The notes under the pieces are model-generated. The model was not told the origin of the DNA. It was given only the letters and a program-made list of their open reading frames with translations, and ran no database searches. From Rhododendron vialii (Eukaryota; Streptophyta; Magnoliopsida; Ericales; Ericaceae): a stretch of DNA of 64,000 bases. Location: NCBI RefSeq assembly GCF_030253575.1, contig NC_080568.1:30097001-30161000 (forward strand), written 5' to 3'. This document shows, in pieces, positions 13,201 through 31,707 of this stretch. Each line of letters starts with the position of its first letter. The first letter of the stretch is position 1. A program made the position numbers and the translations under genes.

Positions 13201-16200
13201 AAATTCATGTTTATTATAACTACAGCCTTCGCATGTTCATATTGCCAAAAGTTAGTTTTATACCTAGGTGTCATATGATACAAGCGAAAATGGAGAACAA
13301 AAAAATGAAAGTTGAAAATTAAGTGCCGAAAACTGATTGTTGAATTTTTAAGTTGGAAAGCTGTTTGATATAATTCAGAACTAAATTAAAAATAATAATT
13401 TGACACGAAGATCAATGAACTTGGATCATATCAATTTAAATATTAATGTTTTAGTTATTAATGTATTAATGGTCGCCGTTTTTTGTTATGGCGGTGGAGA
13501 GGTGGTGACCGTATGTGGTGGTGTGCTGAAGAGATGGTGGTAATGGTGGCAGATGGTTGTGGTTGTAGAGGAGATGGTGGTGGTGGAGAGGTGGTGACCG
13601 CATGTGGTGGTGTGTTGGAGAGGTGGTGGTGGTTGTAGCGAAGGTTGCGGTAGAGAGATGGCAGTGCTTGTAATAGTGGTGATGGTGGAAAGATGGCGCT
13701 AGTCCAGTGGTGGAAGGTTATTATGGTTGTAGAGGTAGAAGTGGTAGAGTGGTGCTGGTGGCACTGGTGGAGAGGTGGGGTGGTGGCAGTGGTGGTGGGG
13801 GTGATGGTGGTAGAGAAAGGGGTGGTACTTAAGTATTGGTAATTCAGTGAGAATTTGGTAAACATTAGCCTGCTTTATTTGTATAAAATTTTAGCCCACA
13901 TTTATGAGGCTCTTAAAATTTTAAGCAATGTGAAATATGGTTATCAAACCTACCTGATTGACGGATCAAAAAAAAAAAAAAAACCCTACCTGATTGCTTA
14001 ATACATTCAGTTTTAAGTGTTGAATTGGGTTATTCAAAGTTCAAACAACCCCCAAGTCCACCTACTCAGCATCCTTATATCGTAATCAACATATTGAAGG
14101 GATTTTCTTTGCTTGCATTCTTTCTGTCTTTATATTTTTGCTTTGTCTTTTCTATTGTAGCTATTGGAAATGCCTCCATTGGGCCTTTAGTTGTTTGTCC
14201 GACCTGCATTCTTGCACCTATTGTGAACTTACGACGTATCGTTCTACCAATATGCTAAAGATGAATGTGAATGCTTTATGTTCTGAATTGCTCAAGAATT
14301 TACCAGTATCAGCTGAAATCTGATAATTTGGAAAGTAACTTATGGAAATGTATTTGCAGATTTGTGCAGGAAAAGTGACAACTTTACACCTTCATCAAGG
14401 AGCATTTGTTGACATTGGAGGAGTCCATGATGGGTAACCACCATTGAATATTGTCATCCTCTGTTGTTTATTGAACCTAAATTGGTAAAAGGTGGAATCA
14501 ATATTATAAGAGTATATGTGCCTTTACATTTTATTGGAAACAATATCTTTCCTTTTTCTGGTACTACTAATATTGTTATATTAAACAATGGAATACAGCC
14601 ACTAGACTGATTGATCAGGACTGAGGCAATGACCATGCTTAGCGAGAAAGAGGAGGTGAAAATGGTTTTATTGGTTTGTGCCAACTCAAGTAACAGAAAA
14701 AATGGAGAGCAATACATTCGAGTGTACCCTGGGAAACATTTTTAAAATTGCTATATATAACATTTTGAATACCTGAAAAATAAGGAAAGCCTGTACTTTA
14801 GAACCTCCCAGTCACGGTTATGAACTAATGACATGATCAGACTTCAAATTAATTACAATGAATACGCACATCATTATCAAATACAGATCTCACTGTGATA
14901 ACTTATCAATATATTCTATTCTGCACAAGTTGACGGTGGTCTCTCTCTCTCTCAACATAGATAGATTATGTGATGAGTTGCTTGGAATCTTTTAGTTGAT
15001 TGATGCCTCTGTTTGGCAACTTGTTTTGAATTACAATTACTTCCGAATTAAATCTGCTCAATATCTTGTTTGGAATAATTAGGAAGCCTCTGACTTGAAT
15101 CAAATATTTACTGACAAATTTAACCGTTCTTTAGGGTTAGTTTGTTCTCCTGCTAGGTTCATTTATCTCAATGCATTTCAGGTGGGTCCCTATAAGACGT
15201 AATGACTGGTACTGGCTCCGCCATCACATAAAAGTCGGTATGTTCGTCATTGTTGAGATTCTGGTAAGTGATGCCGCTCATTGTTGATTGCTCCCCTTAA
15301 TAGGGCCACCATACATATCACCTTTTGCGTTTCTAGCCTTATCATTAGAACTTCATTGGTAAGTTATTGCAAGGAGGGAGCGATTACCATGCATAATAAG
15401 GTCCACGAATTTAATTTTTTTTGTGCTTTAAGGATGTAAAGTTGCGGTACTTCCCAAGTTTAACACTCCGTCAGAAATAAGACTGGTTTCCTTGATTAGG
15501 TGGCAGTATGATTTTTGGAGCTCTTGAGATGATCCACTCTTGGTCCAAATATCCTAAAACTATAATGAGTTTCCTCTGTACGTTTCTGTTAAATGAAACA
15601 ACATTGCTTACATAACAGAGACACTTCAGTAGTTGTAATGGACTGACGGGGCATAGATTATTAATCATTATTTATTTGGTCCTTTTATTGCTCGTGGATG
15701 CCATTCTCACTGTACAAATAGGTTTTTGAAGTTTGTTTTTACTTTTTTTTTGGTTTGGGAAGCTATTGGCCAGAGGCTGTATTTCTGAATTGCTCTTGTG
15801 CTGTGGTTGGAATTTTGAGTAATAAGAAAATAGTGCTGATGGGTGACTCCTGATGTTTACTTTCATGTTGAAGTCATTACTGTGCAAGGAAAAGTAAGAG
15901 GTGGAGTGGGTTCTGTATATTTGTGTTATCTGAAAAGCAGCTTGACAAAATTTAAGCTATTCCAGTATATATGAGAGGAGTTCTGGAAACACCCTCCCGG
16001 ATTTACACGCAATCAAGTCTCAAAGTATACAATACCAGTCTTAGTTTGTCCCACATTTAAGAGCTCAACTTAGTTTTCTTTTTCTAATGGCGGTATCTCA
16101 TTTAATTTACTCAAGTATACTCTCTTTCAAATCTAATATCGGTTTTAATTTGTTTATAGTGTCTACATTGCAGGCAAAACGCGACCCATATCGGTTCCGG

Positions 16201-19200
16201 TTTCCTATTGAGATGCGTTTTGTTGATCCTAATGTAGATCACTTGATGTATGTAGTTTGTACTTCTGTACATGGTTGTTAAAATCTTACGATACAAGATA
16301 TGTATCCTACAATTCGTATGGTCTCCTTCCAAAAACGATACGTATCACACCCCGTATCCTTTTTGTATAAAAATCTTACTCTTAGAGATCTATTTTGTTG
16401 AATGCCAAGGTTAGGTTCTACTTAGATGCAAAATGGTTGGCTGTCTGTCTGTGTATATATTTTTCCTTTTATATACTTTTTGTAATTATTCCTGCCTACA
16501 TGCTTGCAGATTTCACAAGTTTGAATTCCCACCAATATTTCATCGTGAAGATGATACTAATCTAGATGAACTACGGGTGAGCGTCATTCTGTTTTGGAAA
16601 GTGCCGCACCTTTGCTTCTTCCATACTTGCAAATAGTGTTGAATTAGCCCGATTTTAGACTGTAATATCTTAACTATTAATAAGCTGCATCGAATTTACT
16701 AGAGTCATGCAATCGCCCAATGATCTAGCTCTCTGATTGGCTTGCATAAATTGATGATCTGCGGCAAGATCCATTTCGTTGGTGTTCCTGCCTTTTTAGC
16801 TTTTCGGTTGTTTAGATGGAGTGGAAGGTTTCTTGCATCCAAATAGCTTTTGTAGTTTAATCAACTATGAATGTTGTGCTTTTTCTTGGCCTGTGCTTCA
16901 TTGCAGCGTGACAGTGGAAGACCTCCCATTCCTGTAAAAGATCCTGGAATCAAAGTGGAAGAAGAGCCTTTAAAGTCAAACCATCCCTATGTTGAAAAGG
17001 TGTTCCTTTAACTACCAATTCTTTTACACAACAGGCATTGTTTTTGAGTATTGCAATTTAAATATTCCAGTCATGGAGATACCTTTTTTTCTTAGTATGC
17101 CATGACGAGCTTTGATCTATACATGCAGTATTTAATGTGTAATGGGATTTCATGTCTATATGTGCTAACACTGTGTATATTCTATGAGCTGAGGGTTTAC
17201 TATGCCCTGAAAGGAAATCTCTCCTGTCCAAAGTGTGATACATGTTTGGGAAAGCATTATTGTCTTTCATGGCAAGTTCACTTTGCTTTTCTACCTTCGT
17301 TACTACTAAGCAGAGGATGCCTAGACTTAGCTACCCGTATGAGGTGGAAAAAAGGGTTTTTTTAAAATAAACTGAATAATTGTAAATGCATAATAGCATT
17401 TGTGATTTTCCAGTTGACTAAGAGAAATCTTATGGTCCAATCAGTATTAGATCATATGGTTTTCAAATCTATTTAATGTAAGTCTTTTTAATTGAATCTC
17501 TCAATTTATTTGAACCATTCAAATATGCGAAAAATGTTAATCTGTCAATCGCAGGAGGAGGAATACTTATGGTGCAAAACCCTCCAATGTTAACACTGAT
17601 GCAACAATCCACTAGCGTTAGCAAATCAAGTACAGATATCCTAGAACAAAACAAAGGATCGTAACTACTCAATAAACCACGAGTGTTCCTTTATCCAATC
17701 TTGCCAACCGTCTTTGCCGATCTCCCTTGCACCTTTCTGGTCTGATTTTTTTTTTTTTCTTTTTTAAAGTTTGTTGAGAATAACACAAACACTTGTCTTC
17801 CAGCAACAAGCAACAATTGTGCCCCTGCCTACCCACGATATGATGCAAACTTACCGAAGGCCCAACATCCCAACCCCCTCAAGTTGCAGTCACTTTGCTA
17901 CTCTCTCACACCAAGTTGATAGCTTTTAGCTTCTTACAAAAAAATGTCTTTAATGATAGGCTTATATTTCTACATACTTGTTTCTTGGCTTAGATGGGAG
18001 TTTTTATTTTATATCTACAATGAATGGTCTTCAATTTCATGCTTCTTTTAATTAGATTTAGTGTTATTTAATATTTTGACTGTTCCTACTATTTTTTTAG
18101 TTGAATCACTGTCTGTTGACTGTGAAGAGAAAAATAAAAAGGATAGCCATCATAAATTCCTTCTCTTTTCTTTTTTTGTTGCAAATGCTGCTCTGGCCAT
18201 TTTATTCAACTATTGTTTCAGAGTTTGATGCACCCTGGCAGCCCCTTGAACTGTTTTTAGATTTTATTCAAATTTTATTTCTTGCGCAGTTATGGCAGAT
18301 CCACAATGCTGAGCAAATGATTATGGATGATATGGAGCTTAATCCTGATAAGTATAAGGATCAAAAATTAACAGAATTAACTGATGATGAAGATTTTGAC
18401 GAGGAAAATAGTGTTGAATACACTAAAGCATATCACAAGAAAGCTTTACTGCCAAAAATGATTCTGGTAAGCATATTCCTTGTGGCTTACGACATAAAAT
18501 TGATCTGTTCATGCATTTTGCTAACATAGGAGCTCGTACTCTTGGCAGAAAATAAGCGTTAAAGAACTTGATTTGGAAGCTGCACTTGAAGAGCGTAAGG
18601 TTGGTAAATCTAGTGTTACATGTCCTTTCTTTATTACGTCCTATACTAGTATGACATAATTGCTTTTGTTGAAGTCTGGCTCATTATACATGAAGCAAGG
18701 ACTGTTCTGTTTATTTTTCTTGTGCAAGTGGGTCAGATTCTGCTTAATTTGATTCATTTAGAAGGCATATAAACCTGAAAAGCCCTCAATGTTTGGATGA
18801 TCAGAATTCAGATAGAACCCTATCACCTTCTCTTTTCATAGCATCTCTTAGGCCCAATTCAGTTGTCTAGAAAGGAAAGGAAAGTACCAGATTATCCAAG
18901 TTTCCTGCATTTTTTACGGTTCAATTGGCGACAAAGTTGTGAGACTCGCGTTTTTTACTCTCTTACTAGTATTAGTTTTCCTTAAAAAACTTGTTCTGGG
19001 AAAAGTATGAGATTTTACAGAAATCTTATTTTTTTCAACTAGTTACCTACATGATTCAACAACTAAATGTCAAATTTACCTGCATATCAAACTATTCTTT
19101 TATCAAAAATGGAAAAAATATGTTTCTTTATCCTTCTATCAGTCACCTCTCTCGAGAATAACATTCATACACAAGATTCCTGACCACTGAGCTGGGTCTT

Positions 19201-22200
19201 GGGTTGGAACCTCGTCATGGGCCACCAGTATGGCTGTGATAAAAATCATGGTTCATTCGGCCCCGCCCCTTTGTGGACACCAACCCCTTTTGCATTGTGC
19301 AGGTTGTTTGTCTTTCTCGTGCTCATTTAACAATCCATGATAAGGATTAACATGCCATGACTTTGGAGACCAATTTACAAGAATAAGCAATCTGTTCCCA
19401 GAAAGAAGATACTTTCGCCTTTTTACTACTCTCTCCGTCCCCAATTGTGGTCCTTTTTTGGGTAGCCGTGCCAACTTTTGAAATGAAAACATACTGGATA
19501 TTTGTATAGTCAAATTTTTTTACGCCGTACAAGGGTCTTCAATTAGAAATTGAGAACTTTTGAAGGTGTAAATTGTTTAAAAAAGTTAATTCACCAGAAT
19601 ACATAATTTTTGAACTGAAAGTTGGCATGGCAACCCAGTTAGGACTATAACAGGTGGGGGTGGAAGGAATATTTCTATCGTCCTTCTGTAATTTTTTTTC
19701 ACGCAGCTAAATAGTGTTCCTTTTGGACAATTGTTTTTTTCCTCAATGCTTGTATGTACGGAGTTGAATAGTGTTACTATACCATACAGTTCCATAATAA
19801 ACTAAGAGAGGAAGCAAAAGAAAGGGGGGAGAAGTACAGAGTTACCAAGCTGAGACGAAATATTGAAATGGATGAGTATGACTTCGTCCATTGGCGTAGG
19901 TCACTTGAGGAAAGAGAGGCTCTGATCAGAGATAATAGCAGGTAGCCTCATTTCCCTAATACTCTAGTTTCTTCTGTATTCTTCCTCAAGAAAACCTCCA
20001 CTGAGGTTTCTTTTTCTAATTACCTGTCAAGTAAAAAAGCTTCAAAACTACACATATAACCAGTCTAATCACAACTGGACTACTGGAGGGTGCGCGAGTT
20101 CACTTATTCAGATTATTATATGGTTGAAACGGAGTGTAGCAGGTGAACACGTGACAGATCCCAACATTTTATAGTCTCAATCACTGGAACGTGGATTTTG
20201 GATGTTAAAGGGTAACATTCAGCCACAATCATATTTTTCTCTCACGCACTCCATTGTTGGTTAGCCATTAGCGGTTTCAATTGATGTGTATTAGACTATT
20301 AGTTACCCATCAATCCATAGATTAACACCTTATCTTGTTGCATCACAGTAGTGATCATAAAACTATTGATACGGGAAGGCATCATATTATAGTTTGTTCT
20401 GGCCCATCAATTCAGTATTTCTTATGATTAGAAAACTACAAATACTTAGTGAGAAGTTCGTGTTGCGGGTTGGGATGGGAGTGACGGAGCGCAAGAGCAG
20501 CAATCTTATATAAGTACTAGTGTAATTCTGCGTGCTTCGCACACTGTTGTGTGCTCATTGGTGTAACTATTAACTGTTCATGTATGTAAGATAGTTTAGA
20601 TTAGGATATTGTTATGGAAATAAAGAAGTCGTAAGAGTAAGTAATTGAATGAAATGTCATTTTAAAAAAGAAAAAAGAAGAAGATAGTATTTTTAAGCAA
20701 TACAAAAGGAGTTCTTGTACGGAAAAAATAACATATAGAACACTATTTTGGAGTACCAAAATATTTTTAATTTTGTAGACTTAAATAATTAATTAAGACT
20801 ATTGTAATTTCATAGATCATGCAAGTAATTTAATCCAACATATGCACTAAAACTGAAGAGAGTCACAAATAGTTCAACCTTGTTAAAAAAATGGATTATA
20901 AGGAACGGTATTTCTGATTCCATCAGGACAAATTAAACATTGCATAAACATAGATCAAAGAAATAGGTCTTTGGATTAAAATATAAATTCATTCTCAAAC
21001 AATAGCAACAATAATCAAGATAATGTCATGGATTAGATTATAAAATTGTGCAAATAATGAGGCTTTTTCGTCATTGTGTTTTGGAAAATAACTATAAAAC
21101 CTTACCGCAAGAGAGCCTTTCTCCAAAAATATCGAACAATATTAGAGCTCGGTTTGCTAAGCGCACACAACAAACTATCAAGCATTGATGTTGAAAAAAA
21201 ATAGAACCATAAAAGTAAAACAATTAGAAAACCTCAGAAAGAAGAGACCACTCAAAATACTTATGATTTGAAGTTCTAACAAAATCATAGTCTAGGGTTA
21301 TGAAATCTAAGAGAATCTGACCACATAGTTGCTTCTTTCTTTGTGCGTAAGAATCTACGATTGAGAAATTGATGCGTCTATCTTCATTTGAATTACAGAG
21401 GGATTGATGAGAGACAGATCGAGGGAGATCTAGGAGGAAGGAGAAAAAGAGAGAGAGATTTCTTTCTAATGGTTAGATTGAGAAGATGTATAAAGCTTTT
21501 TCTTCTTAACAAAGCAAAGAGGGACCTAAATACCTAAAATACCTATGAAATGCCTTTTTTTCTTGACTAAGCAAAAGGGGACCTATAATACCTCCGAAAA
21601 GCATTTTCTTCTTAACTAAGTAAAAGAGGACCTTAAAAACCTAAAATACTCTCGAAAAAGCATTTTCTTCTTGACTGAGCAAAGTAGGACCTAAAATATC
21701 CCAAAAAAGTCTTTTCTTTTTGACTAAGCAAAGGAGGACCCAAAATATCTAAAATACCCTCGAAAAGCCTTTTCTTCTTCACTAAGCAAAGTAGGACCTA
21801 AAATAAACTCAACTCAATACGTCCAAAAAATATTTGAAAGATGAAATCTACAAGGGTAATTTTGTCTTTTAACTTGGTAGCTTGGCTTGCCTTAAATTAG
21901 GGAAAAGAAAGTTTTTTTTTTTTGTACTTTTAAAAAACAATATCCCTTAAATTAGGGAAAAGAAAGATTTTTAGATTTTTTTTTTGTACCTATAAAAAAC
22001 AATATCCCTTAAATTAGGGAAAAGAAAGATTTTTTTTGTACCTCATTTTCTTCTTGACTAAGCAAAAGACCTAACACTGAAATGCCTAAAATACCCTCAT
22101 ATCTTAACTCCACCATTGACAAACTATAAGGACAAATTGGTAATTTCACATTGTGGCTTGGCTAGCCATCCTACATTCTTTTAGATCTTTCAAACAAGAC

Positions 22201-24086
22201 GAAATGACGACAATATCCTTCAACTCAAATTACAAGGGTAATCCTACGAGGGGTAATTTCGTATTTTCACGGCGTGCCTTGGCTTGCCATCCTATCTTCT
22301 TTTATTACAAGTGTATTGATTTTGGATTGAGAGCACTTTGAAAGCGTCAATATGTAATATTTGATAATATAACTTATTTTAATACTCCAGTGTCACTACT
22401 ATATGAGCATTTTATCAGTTTTCACTGTGGGTTCACTCTGTACATATATTATTTGCTTCATAAAATGACACTAGCAAAGCTAGCTTAACGAGTTGCGTTA
22501 GATGAGTGGAAGGGGGACAATTTAGTTTAAAGATTTGCAGGTTCAACTTTTTTGTTTGGTACATCATATATGAAGTACAAAGTACAAACTCGGGACAGTA
22601 TATTAATTGTGAGAGTCCATTAGACAACCAAGCCCAACAATTCAACCGATACAAGAAATAAGCCCATTATAGAGTAAAAACAAATAAGCCTGTTTTTTTA
22701 GAGTTGAGTTTTGTTCACCCTCCATTTAAGAGGGTGAACATTACCCTCCTTCTTATTGGTTGAAATGATGTAGATTTCACTACAAAGTGATGTCATGTTT
22801 ACCAAAAAGTGTATTGCATGGTAAGCTAAACATGACATCACTTTGTGGTGGGGTCCACACCATTTCAACCAATAAGAGGGAGGGTAATGTTCACCCTCTT
22901 TTAAGGAAGGTGAACAAAATTGCACTCGTTTTTTTTGTTAGATGGGAGGCTCAATTATGGAAGATGATCGAAATCTGCAGGTTAAAAGAGAAATTCACAC
23001 ATTGGTAAAAATGAGTTCGCAAATTTTGTGCAGATTTCTTAAAAATTTGGTCAATTCTCAGTTTGAGTGTGGGCATGCTACCCTATTTAGCCGCAAATTA
23101 TGTTTAAGTTCTGGATGATACTTGTACCACCGTTTATCTTTTCCTTTTCCTTTTGTCACGTGATACTTGGTAAATGTACTTGAACTAAAATGAGCTTAAC
23201 ACTTACCAGATTATTTTATGACTTATATTCTTGTTAAAGAGTTCCAAATCTGATAATGGCAACTTAGAATTTGATTTCCCTTCATTGATTGTTGATATGC
23301 AGGCAACTTAGACTTTTGTTCTTTGAATTTGTAAGTTTAGTTTTTGTGTGGATCAAATGCGTTCCGTGCAACTTGAAATGGGGTTATTGATACGTAACTG
23401 GTTAGGCAACTGACCTTTGTTTCTTCTATTGCAATTTTAAGTTTTGTGTGGATCAAATGTGTTTAGAAATAAAGTTGGTTTGGATGTTTATAGTTGTACC
23501 ATACTTCCCATGTTATGATCTTAATTAGAACTAGTCTGCCATATAGGTTTTTTTCAGGTGACTTTTTAGTTCACTTCTTTCTTTCTTTTCCGACAAAAGT
23601 TCACTTCTTGAATGGATATGCTTTTCTCGCAGTCGTCAAGCGCTTGGGCTTCCATTGGAAGAGCCTGGGAGGTTTGTGGATCCCAGTTTTTTTGGGAGTT
23701 TTGGGAGAGACGAATATGATCCGTCAAACCCTGTATATCGGTACGACTACTGGGGTGAACCCAAGAACACAGAAAAGAGCCGGCAAAAGCGGTTGGCGGA
23801 TGCCTACACCAAGTCCGTCGTGGGGAAGGGCAAGGTTTGGTATCGAATGTCTGTTGAAGATTTCGCCAAGCAACAAAGGCTGTGGGAAGCCCAATCAAAA
23901 GGAAAAGTGACGCAGGAAGAGGATGATGGTGAAGAGAGTGATCAGGATGACGAGGATGAGTATGAGGATGATGACTATCTTTATAGCATTTTATCTGACC
24001 CAAAAACGAGCATTCCAGATCAGCCTATTGTCGTTAATGGGACTGAATCTACAATATTCATTGACAATAGAATGTATGACAATTAG
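10298..24086 (+). CDS. PTAC10: pTAC10/PAP3, plastid-encoded RNA polymerase-associated S1-domain protein, 13 exons
   Basis: Exons: 10298-10701, 11352-11706, 12114-12173, 12279-12308, 14360-14433, 15182-15263, 16174-16247, 16510-16576, 16907-16999, 18290-18466, 18549-18599, 19790-19941, 23633-24086; the joined frame gives 690 residues. The N terminus is rich in Pro, His and Phe without acidic residues, like a chloroplast transit peptide. A conserved block follows (RRRNWIERGWAPWDEIL; HVPPRDWPPRGWEVDREE). Residues about 284-350 form an S1/OB-fold RNA-binding domain (ICAGKVTTLHLHQGAFVDIG ... GMFVIVEILAKRDPYRFRFP). The C-terminal quarter is charged and ends in a strongly acidic EEDDGEESDQDDEDEYEDDD tract. 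Known: pTAC10/PAP3 is an essential subunit of the plastid-encoded polymerase complex in chloroplast nucleoids; mutants are albino. Oddities are a 30-nt microexon (exon 4), a GC-AG first intron and a 3.7 kb last intron containing a Helitron. It converges with FabG. Confidence 0.92.
10702..11351 (+). other. GC-AG intron (intron 1 of pTAC10)
   Basis: Exon 1 must end near ATGAGCCCTAAATACAG to keep the conserved MMSPKYRRSKMKEMG reading. The bases that follow are GCAAGG, with no GT that preserves frame, so the donor is CAG|GCAAGG. The acceptor is AATACAG at 11345-11351. GC donors normally carry a strong consensus otherwise, as here. Confidence 0.7.
13480..13830 (+). repeat. GTGG-rich minisatellite in intron 4 of pTAC10
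   Basis: About 350 bases are made of imperfect units such as GGTGGTGGAGAGGTGGTG and GACCGTATGTGGTGGTGTG, with strong G-over-C skew on the plus strand. The minus-strand open frame over it is Thr/Pro/His low complexity and not a gene. Confidence 0.7.
16265..16385. repeat. ATCTTACGATAC-type dispersed repeat in intron 7 of pTAC10
   Basis: The stretch after exon 7 has alternating words AAATCTTACGATAC, GATACGTATC, CCCGTATCC and AAAATCTTAC. This is typical of degraded short plant repeats, and it is absent from the coding frame. Family is not assigned. Confidence 0.35.
19429..19669. mobile_element. Stowaway-like MITE in intron 11 of pTAC10
   Basis: The left end is CTCTCTCCGTCCCCAATTG and the right end, read inverted, is TTCCTTCCACCCCCACCTG. 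Inner arms also pair (GCCGTGCCAACTTTTGA with its inverse near 19615). The element is bounded by TA on both sides (19427-19428, 19670-19671), the Tc1/mariner Stowaway signature. Length is 241 bp. Confidence 0.65.
20517..22319 (-). mobile_element. Non-autonomous Helitron in the last intron of pTAC10
   Basis: On the minus strand the 5' terminus is TCAATACACTTGTAATAAAA (from 22319) and the 3' terminus is the hairpin GTGCGAAGCAC, a spacer and CTAG (ending at 20517). The flanking bases are A and T, as expected for insertion between A and T. The interior has a 49-58-bp tandem array and no recognisable helicase gene. It accounts for half of the 3.7 kb intron 12. Confidence 0.7.
21498..21810 (+). repeat. 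Tandem array inside the Helitron (about 6 units of 49-58 bp)
   Basis: Units start near 21498, 21554, 21604, 21662, 21712 and 21770, each reading TTTTCTTCTTGACTAAGCAA, then AGGACCTAAAATACC. A seventh partial unit lies near 22042. A separate repeat, CCCTTAAATTAGGGAAAAG, occurs three times between about 21885 and 22035. Confidence 0.75.
22701..22927. mobile_element. Foldback MITE in intron 12 of pTAC10
   Basis: The 227-bp segment is almost entirely an inverted repeat. Left arm TTTTGTTCACCCTCC ... AGAGGGTGAACATTACCCTC pairs with the right arm ending GGTGAACAAAATTGCACTC, with a short AT-rich loop near 22800. Flanks are T-rich, so the target-site duplication is ambiguous. Confidence 0.75.
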
Positions 24087-24591
24087 TTGTGTAGTGCTGT
24101 TATTGTTGTTGTTTGTACAGTACCCCTTCGCGAGGGAAACAACATGGGACAAATACGGCGGAAATCACCCATTTTTGTTGAGGTCCATGTGTGACGTGTC
24201 CTAATGTATTAGTGCAGCATAAAACAAGTAATAGGATGACTTGTATTTCCGAATTTCTGGTTGATCTTATATTTGCTCGCGTTACAAATTATATATGGTT
24301 ACATGAACAAGTTGGAAACACCATTCATCGGATTCTGATCATGAAATCCACTCGGTTAAAAATCTTTTGGAGGCAGCGGAAAGAAGTACATGAAAAGGAA
24401 ACAATTCCCACGTTCAAAACCTATAACATGGCTGTCTCGAGAAACTTCGCGTCAAAAACTACCTGTATCTCGAACTTCCTAGCAAGCTACTTCTCTCTAC
24501 ACTCTCTGCAATCTCAAAGGGAACTTCTGCACGAACGTTCCTGAATCCCCGGACGTCATTAATCGGACTTTATTTGATTGCAAGAATCCGC
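24087..24591. other. Convergent intergenic region, pTAC10 and FabG 3' ends
   Basis: The 505 bases between the two stop codons contain both 3' UTRs. Short open frames here have no protein-like features. No other element was seen. Confidence 0.6.
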
Positions 24592-29992
<5,401 letters not shown>

Positions 29993-30115
29993 TGAAGATG
30001 CTGCTGCGGAGAAGCTCCGAATAGGTAGTGCAGAAGAAGACGATGAGAGAAAAAAGGTCGCCAGATGAAAATTGATCAGTGGGAACGTACGCGTGTATGA
30101 TGTATGTCAGTGTCG

Positions 30116-30118
<3 letters not shown>

Positions 30119-30150
<32 letters not shown>
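30119..30150. repeat. (GA)n microsatellite upstream of FabG
   Basis: About 16 uninterrupted GA dinucleotides lie 130 bases upstream of the FabG ATG. On the transcribed strand this is (CT)n, a common plant 5' UTR or promoter feature. Confidence 0.9.
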
Positions 30151-30153
<3 letters not shown>

Positions 30154-30235
30154 ATATTGGTGACGAAACCTAGACGACAGTATGTTGAGCGGTCAATGTT
30201 GAGTAGAAGACGTAGCATGTTTTTTTTTTTTTTTT

Positions 30236-30480
30236 TAAGAAAGTCTACGCGCACTGTTCAAAATTTATTGCTCTCTCCATCGCTTTCAATCTTACTATCA
30301 AAAGACGGTTTAGATTTTAAAAAATTATTGATGTCCAAGTTGAAAGGTGAAATGTTTAGCTGCGAAATAGAGCGGTGGCACGTGATACCATTGTTTTTCC
30401 TTCAGAAAGTCTACGCCCATCGCCCACGGCTCAAAATTCACCTCTCCCCAACCGCTTTCAATTTCACAGTCTAAAAAGTG
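30236..30480 (+). repeat. Two direct copies of an AGTCTACGC repeat
   Basis: Copies start AAGAAAGTCTACGC (about 30236) and CAGAAAGTCTACGC (about 30402). Both continue with CTCAAAATT/TTCAAAATT, CGCTTTCAAT and a TCTAAA or TCAAAAGACGG segment. An inverted relative lies near 1500-1600. The same AGAAAGTCTAC terminus occurs in the hairpin elements at 33512 and 43742. Confidence 0.6.
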
Positions 30481-31707
30481 TTTTGCAAGATTCATATTTA
30501 AAAAAATTCAAACCATTGATTGTCTGAGACGAACAATGCGAAACAATTGGATTTGGAAAATTGCACTCGTAACTTGCGAAACATTTGCAAGTCAAGGGAA
30601 ATAACTTGAGAATATTATTTTCAACACTAGAATAGTGTTGAAAATTGAACAACAAAACTCTTTAAATTTTGCATATTGTTGCTTGGGCCGTTTCGGCAAT
30701 TAACAATATTATGTAGCTGGGCTGGGCTTCTGATGCTTAATTGGGAACAGAAATAATTGGACTTGAATTATAGTAGCAAACATGATTTCCAAATATAATA
30801 AATCACCAAAGTATTAGAATTGCAAAGAGAAGAATTTTTGTTTAAAAAAAGAGAAGTAAAAATGCTATGAGCACTACAACAATCCAAACACAATACCAAA
30901 AACCTCTCACAAATACGGGCAGAGGTACTAAGGGACAAGTGGGGTCCAATGACTCCACCCATTTTGATTTTTCATCGGAACATTTGATAGTTTGCAAATC
31001 AAATTTTGCTATTTTGACCCCCACCAAAATATGTAGAGTTCACACGCATTAGTATGTGTGGATCTCATATGTATATGAGAGGTGTTATTTGGTATTGTGT
31101 TTGAATTATTGTGTACATATCCCTTTTGAAAAAGAGAAAAAATTAACGTGTAAGAAGAATGCCCCACGTCTCCCACGTGACAAACTCAGTGAGACACGCA
31201 TAGCTTCAAAGAATTTCACGTGATAAACTCGGCATGGCACCTGCTTTGATCAGCTGCCAGCAGATGAGAGATGAGTCATGAGAGAGAGAGAGAACCGATA
31301 CTGGAATTCAAAGTTTACGGTGCGCGTATAGGTGCCATGCATGGTAGGTACGTGCAATAAAGAATAGTATTAATTAAAATGGACGGATAGAAAAGGAACC
31401 ACAGTATTCACCCAATCAAAAGAAAGGGGTCCTGGAAGTCATAATAATACAACAGTTTTTAATAAATTCACGTGCATGGTTTTTAATAAATTTTTTTATT
31501 TATTATTTTTAAAAACTTTCATCCAAACCGAAACCGAACAGGTAAAGCCATTTTCACTTATGTCTACTCCACTTATGTCCTTTATTATCGATTTACGTTT
31601 CTGCTCTCGGTCTTCGTTCTCACAAATGGTGAAGCCATTTTCAAAAAACCGCTTCCATGCTACCATCCATTAATTCCGCATTAGATAGCATATAAGACTT
31701 TTCTATC

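Larger units (their letters stand above)
29993..31707. other. FabG promoter and leader, then repeat-rich intergenic DNA
   Basis: The FabG 5' UTR and promoter should lie in the first few hundred bases and include the (GA)n tract. Further out are two AGTCTACGC repeat copies and AT-rich DNA with several CACGTG words (about 31171-31215). No gene was found. Confidence 0.45.

Noticed and set aside
13458-13865. Minus-strand 135-codon open frame, Thr/Pro/His rich
   Set aside because: It is the antisense of the GTGG minisatellite in a pTAC10 intron; composition is pure low complexity.
23494-23910. 138-codon plus-strand open frame
   Set aside because: Out of frame with the last exon of pTAC10, which carries the conserved acidic C terminus.
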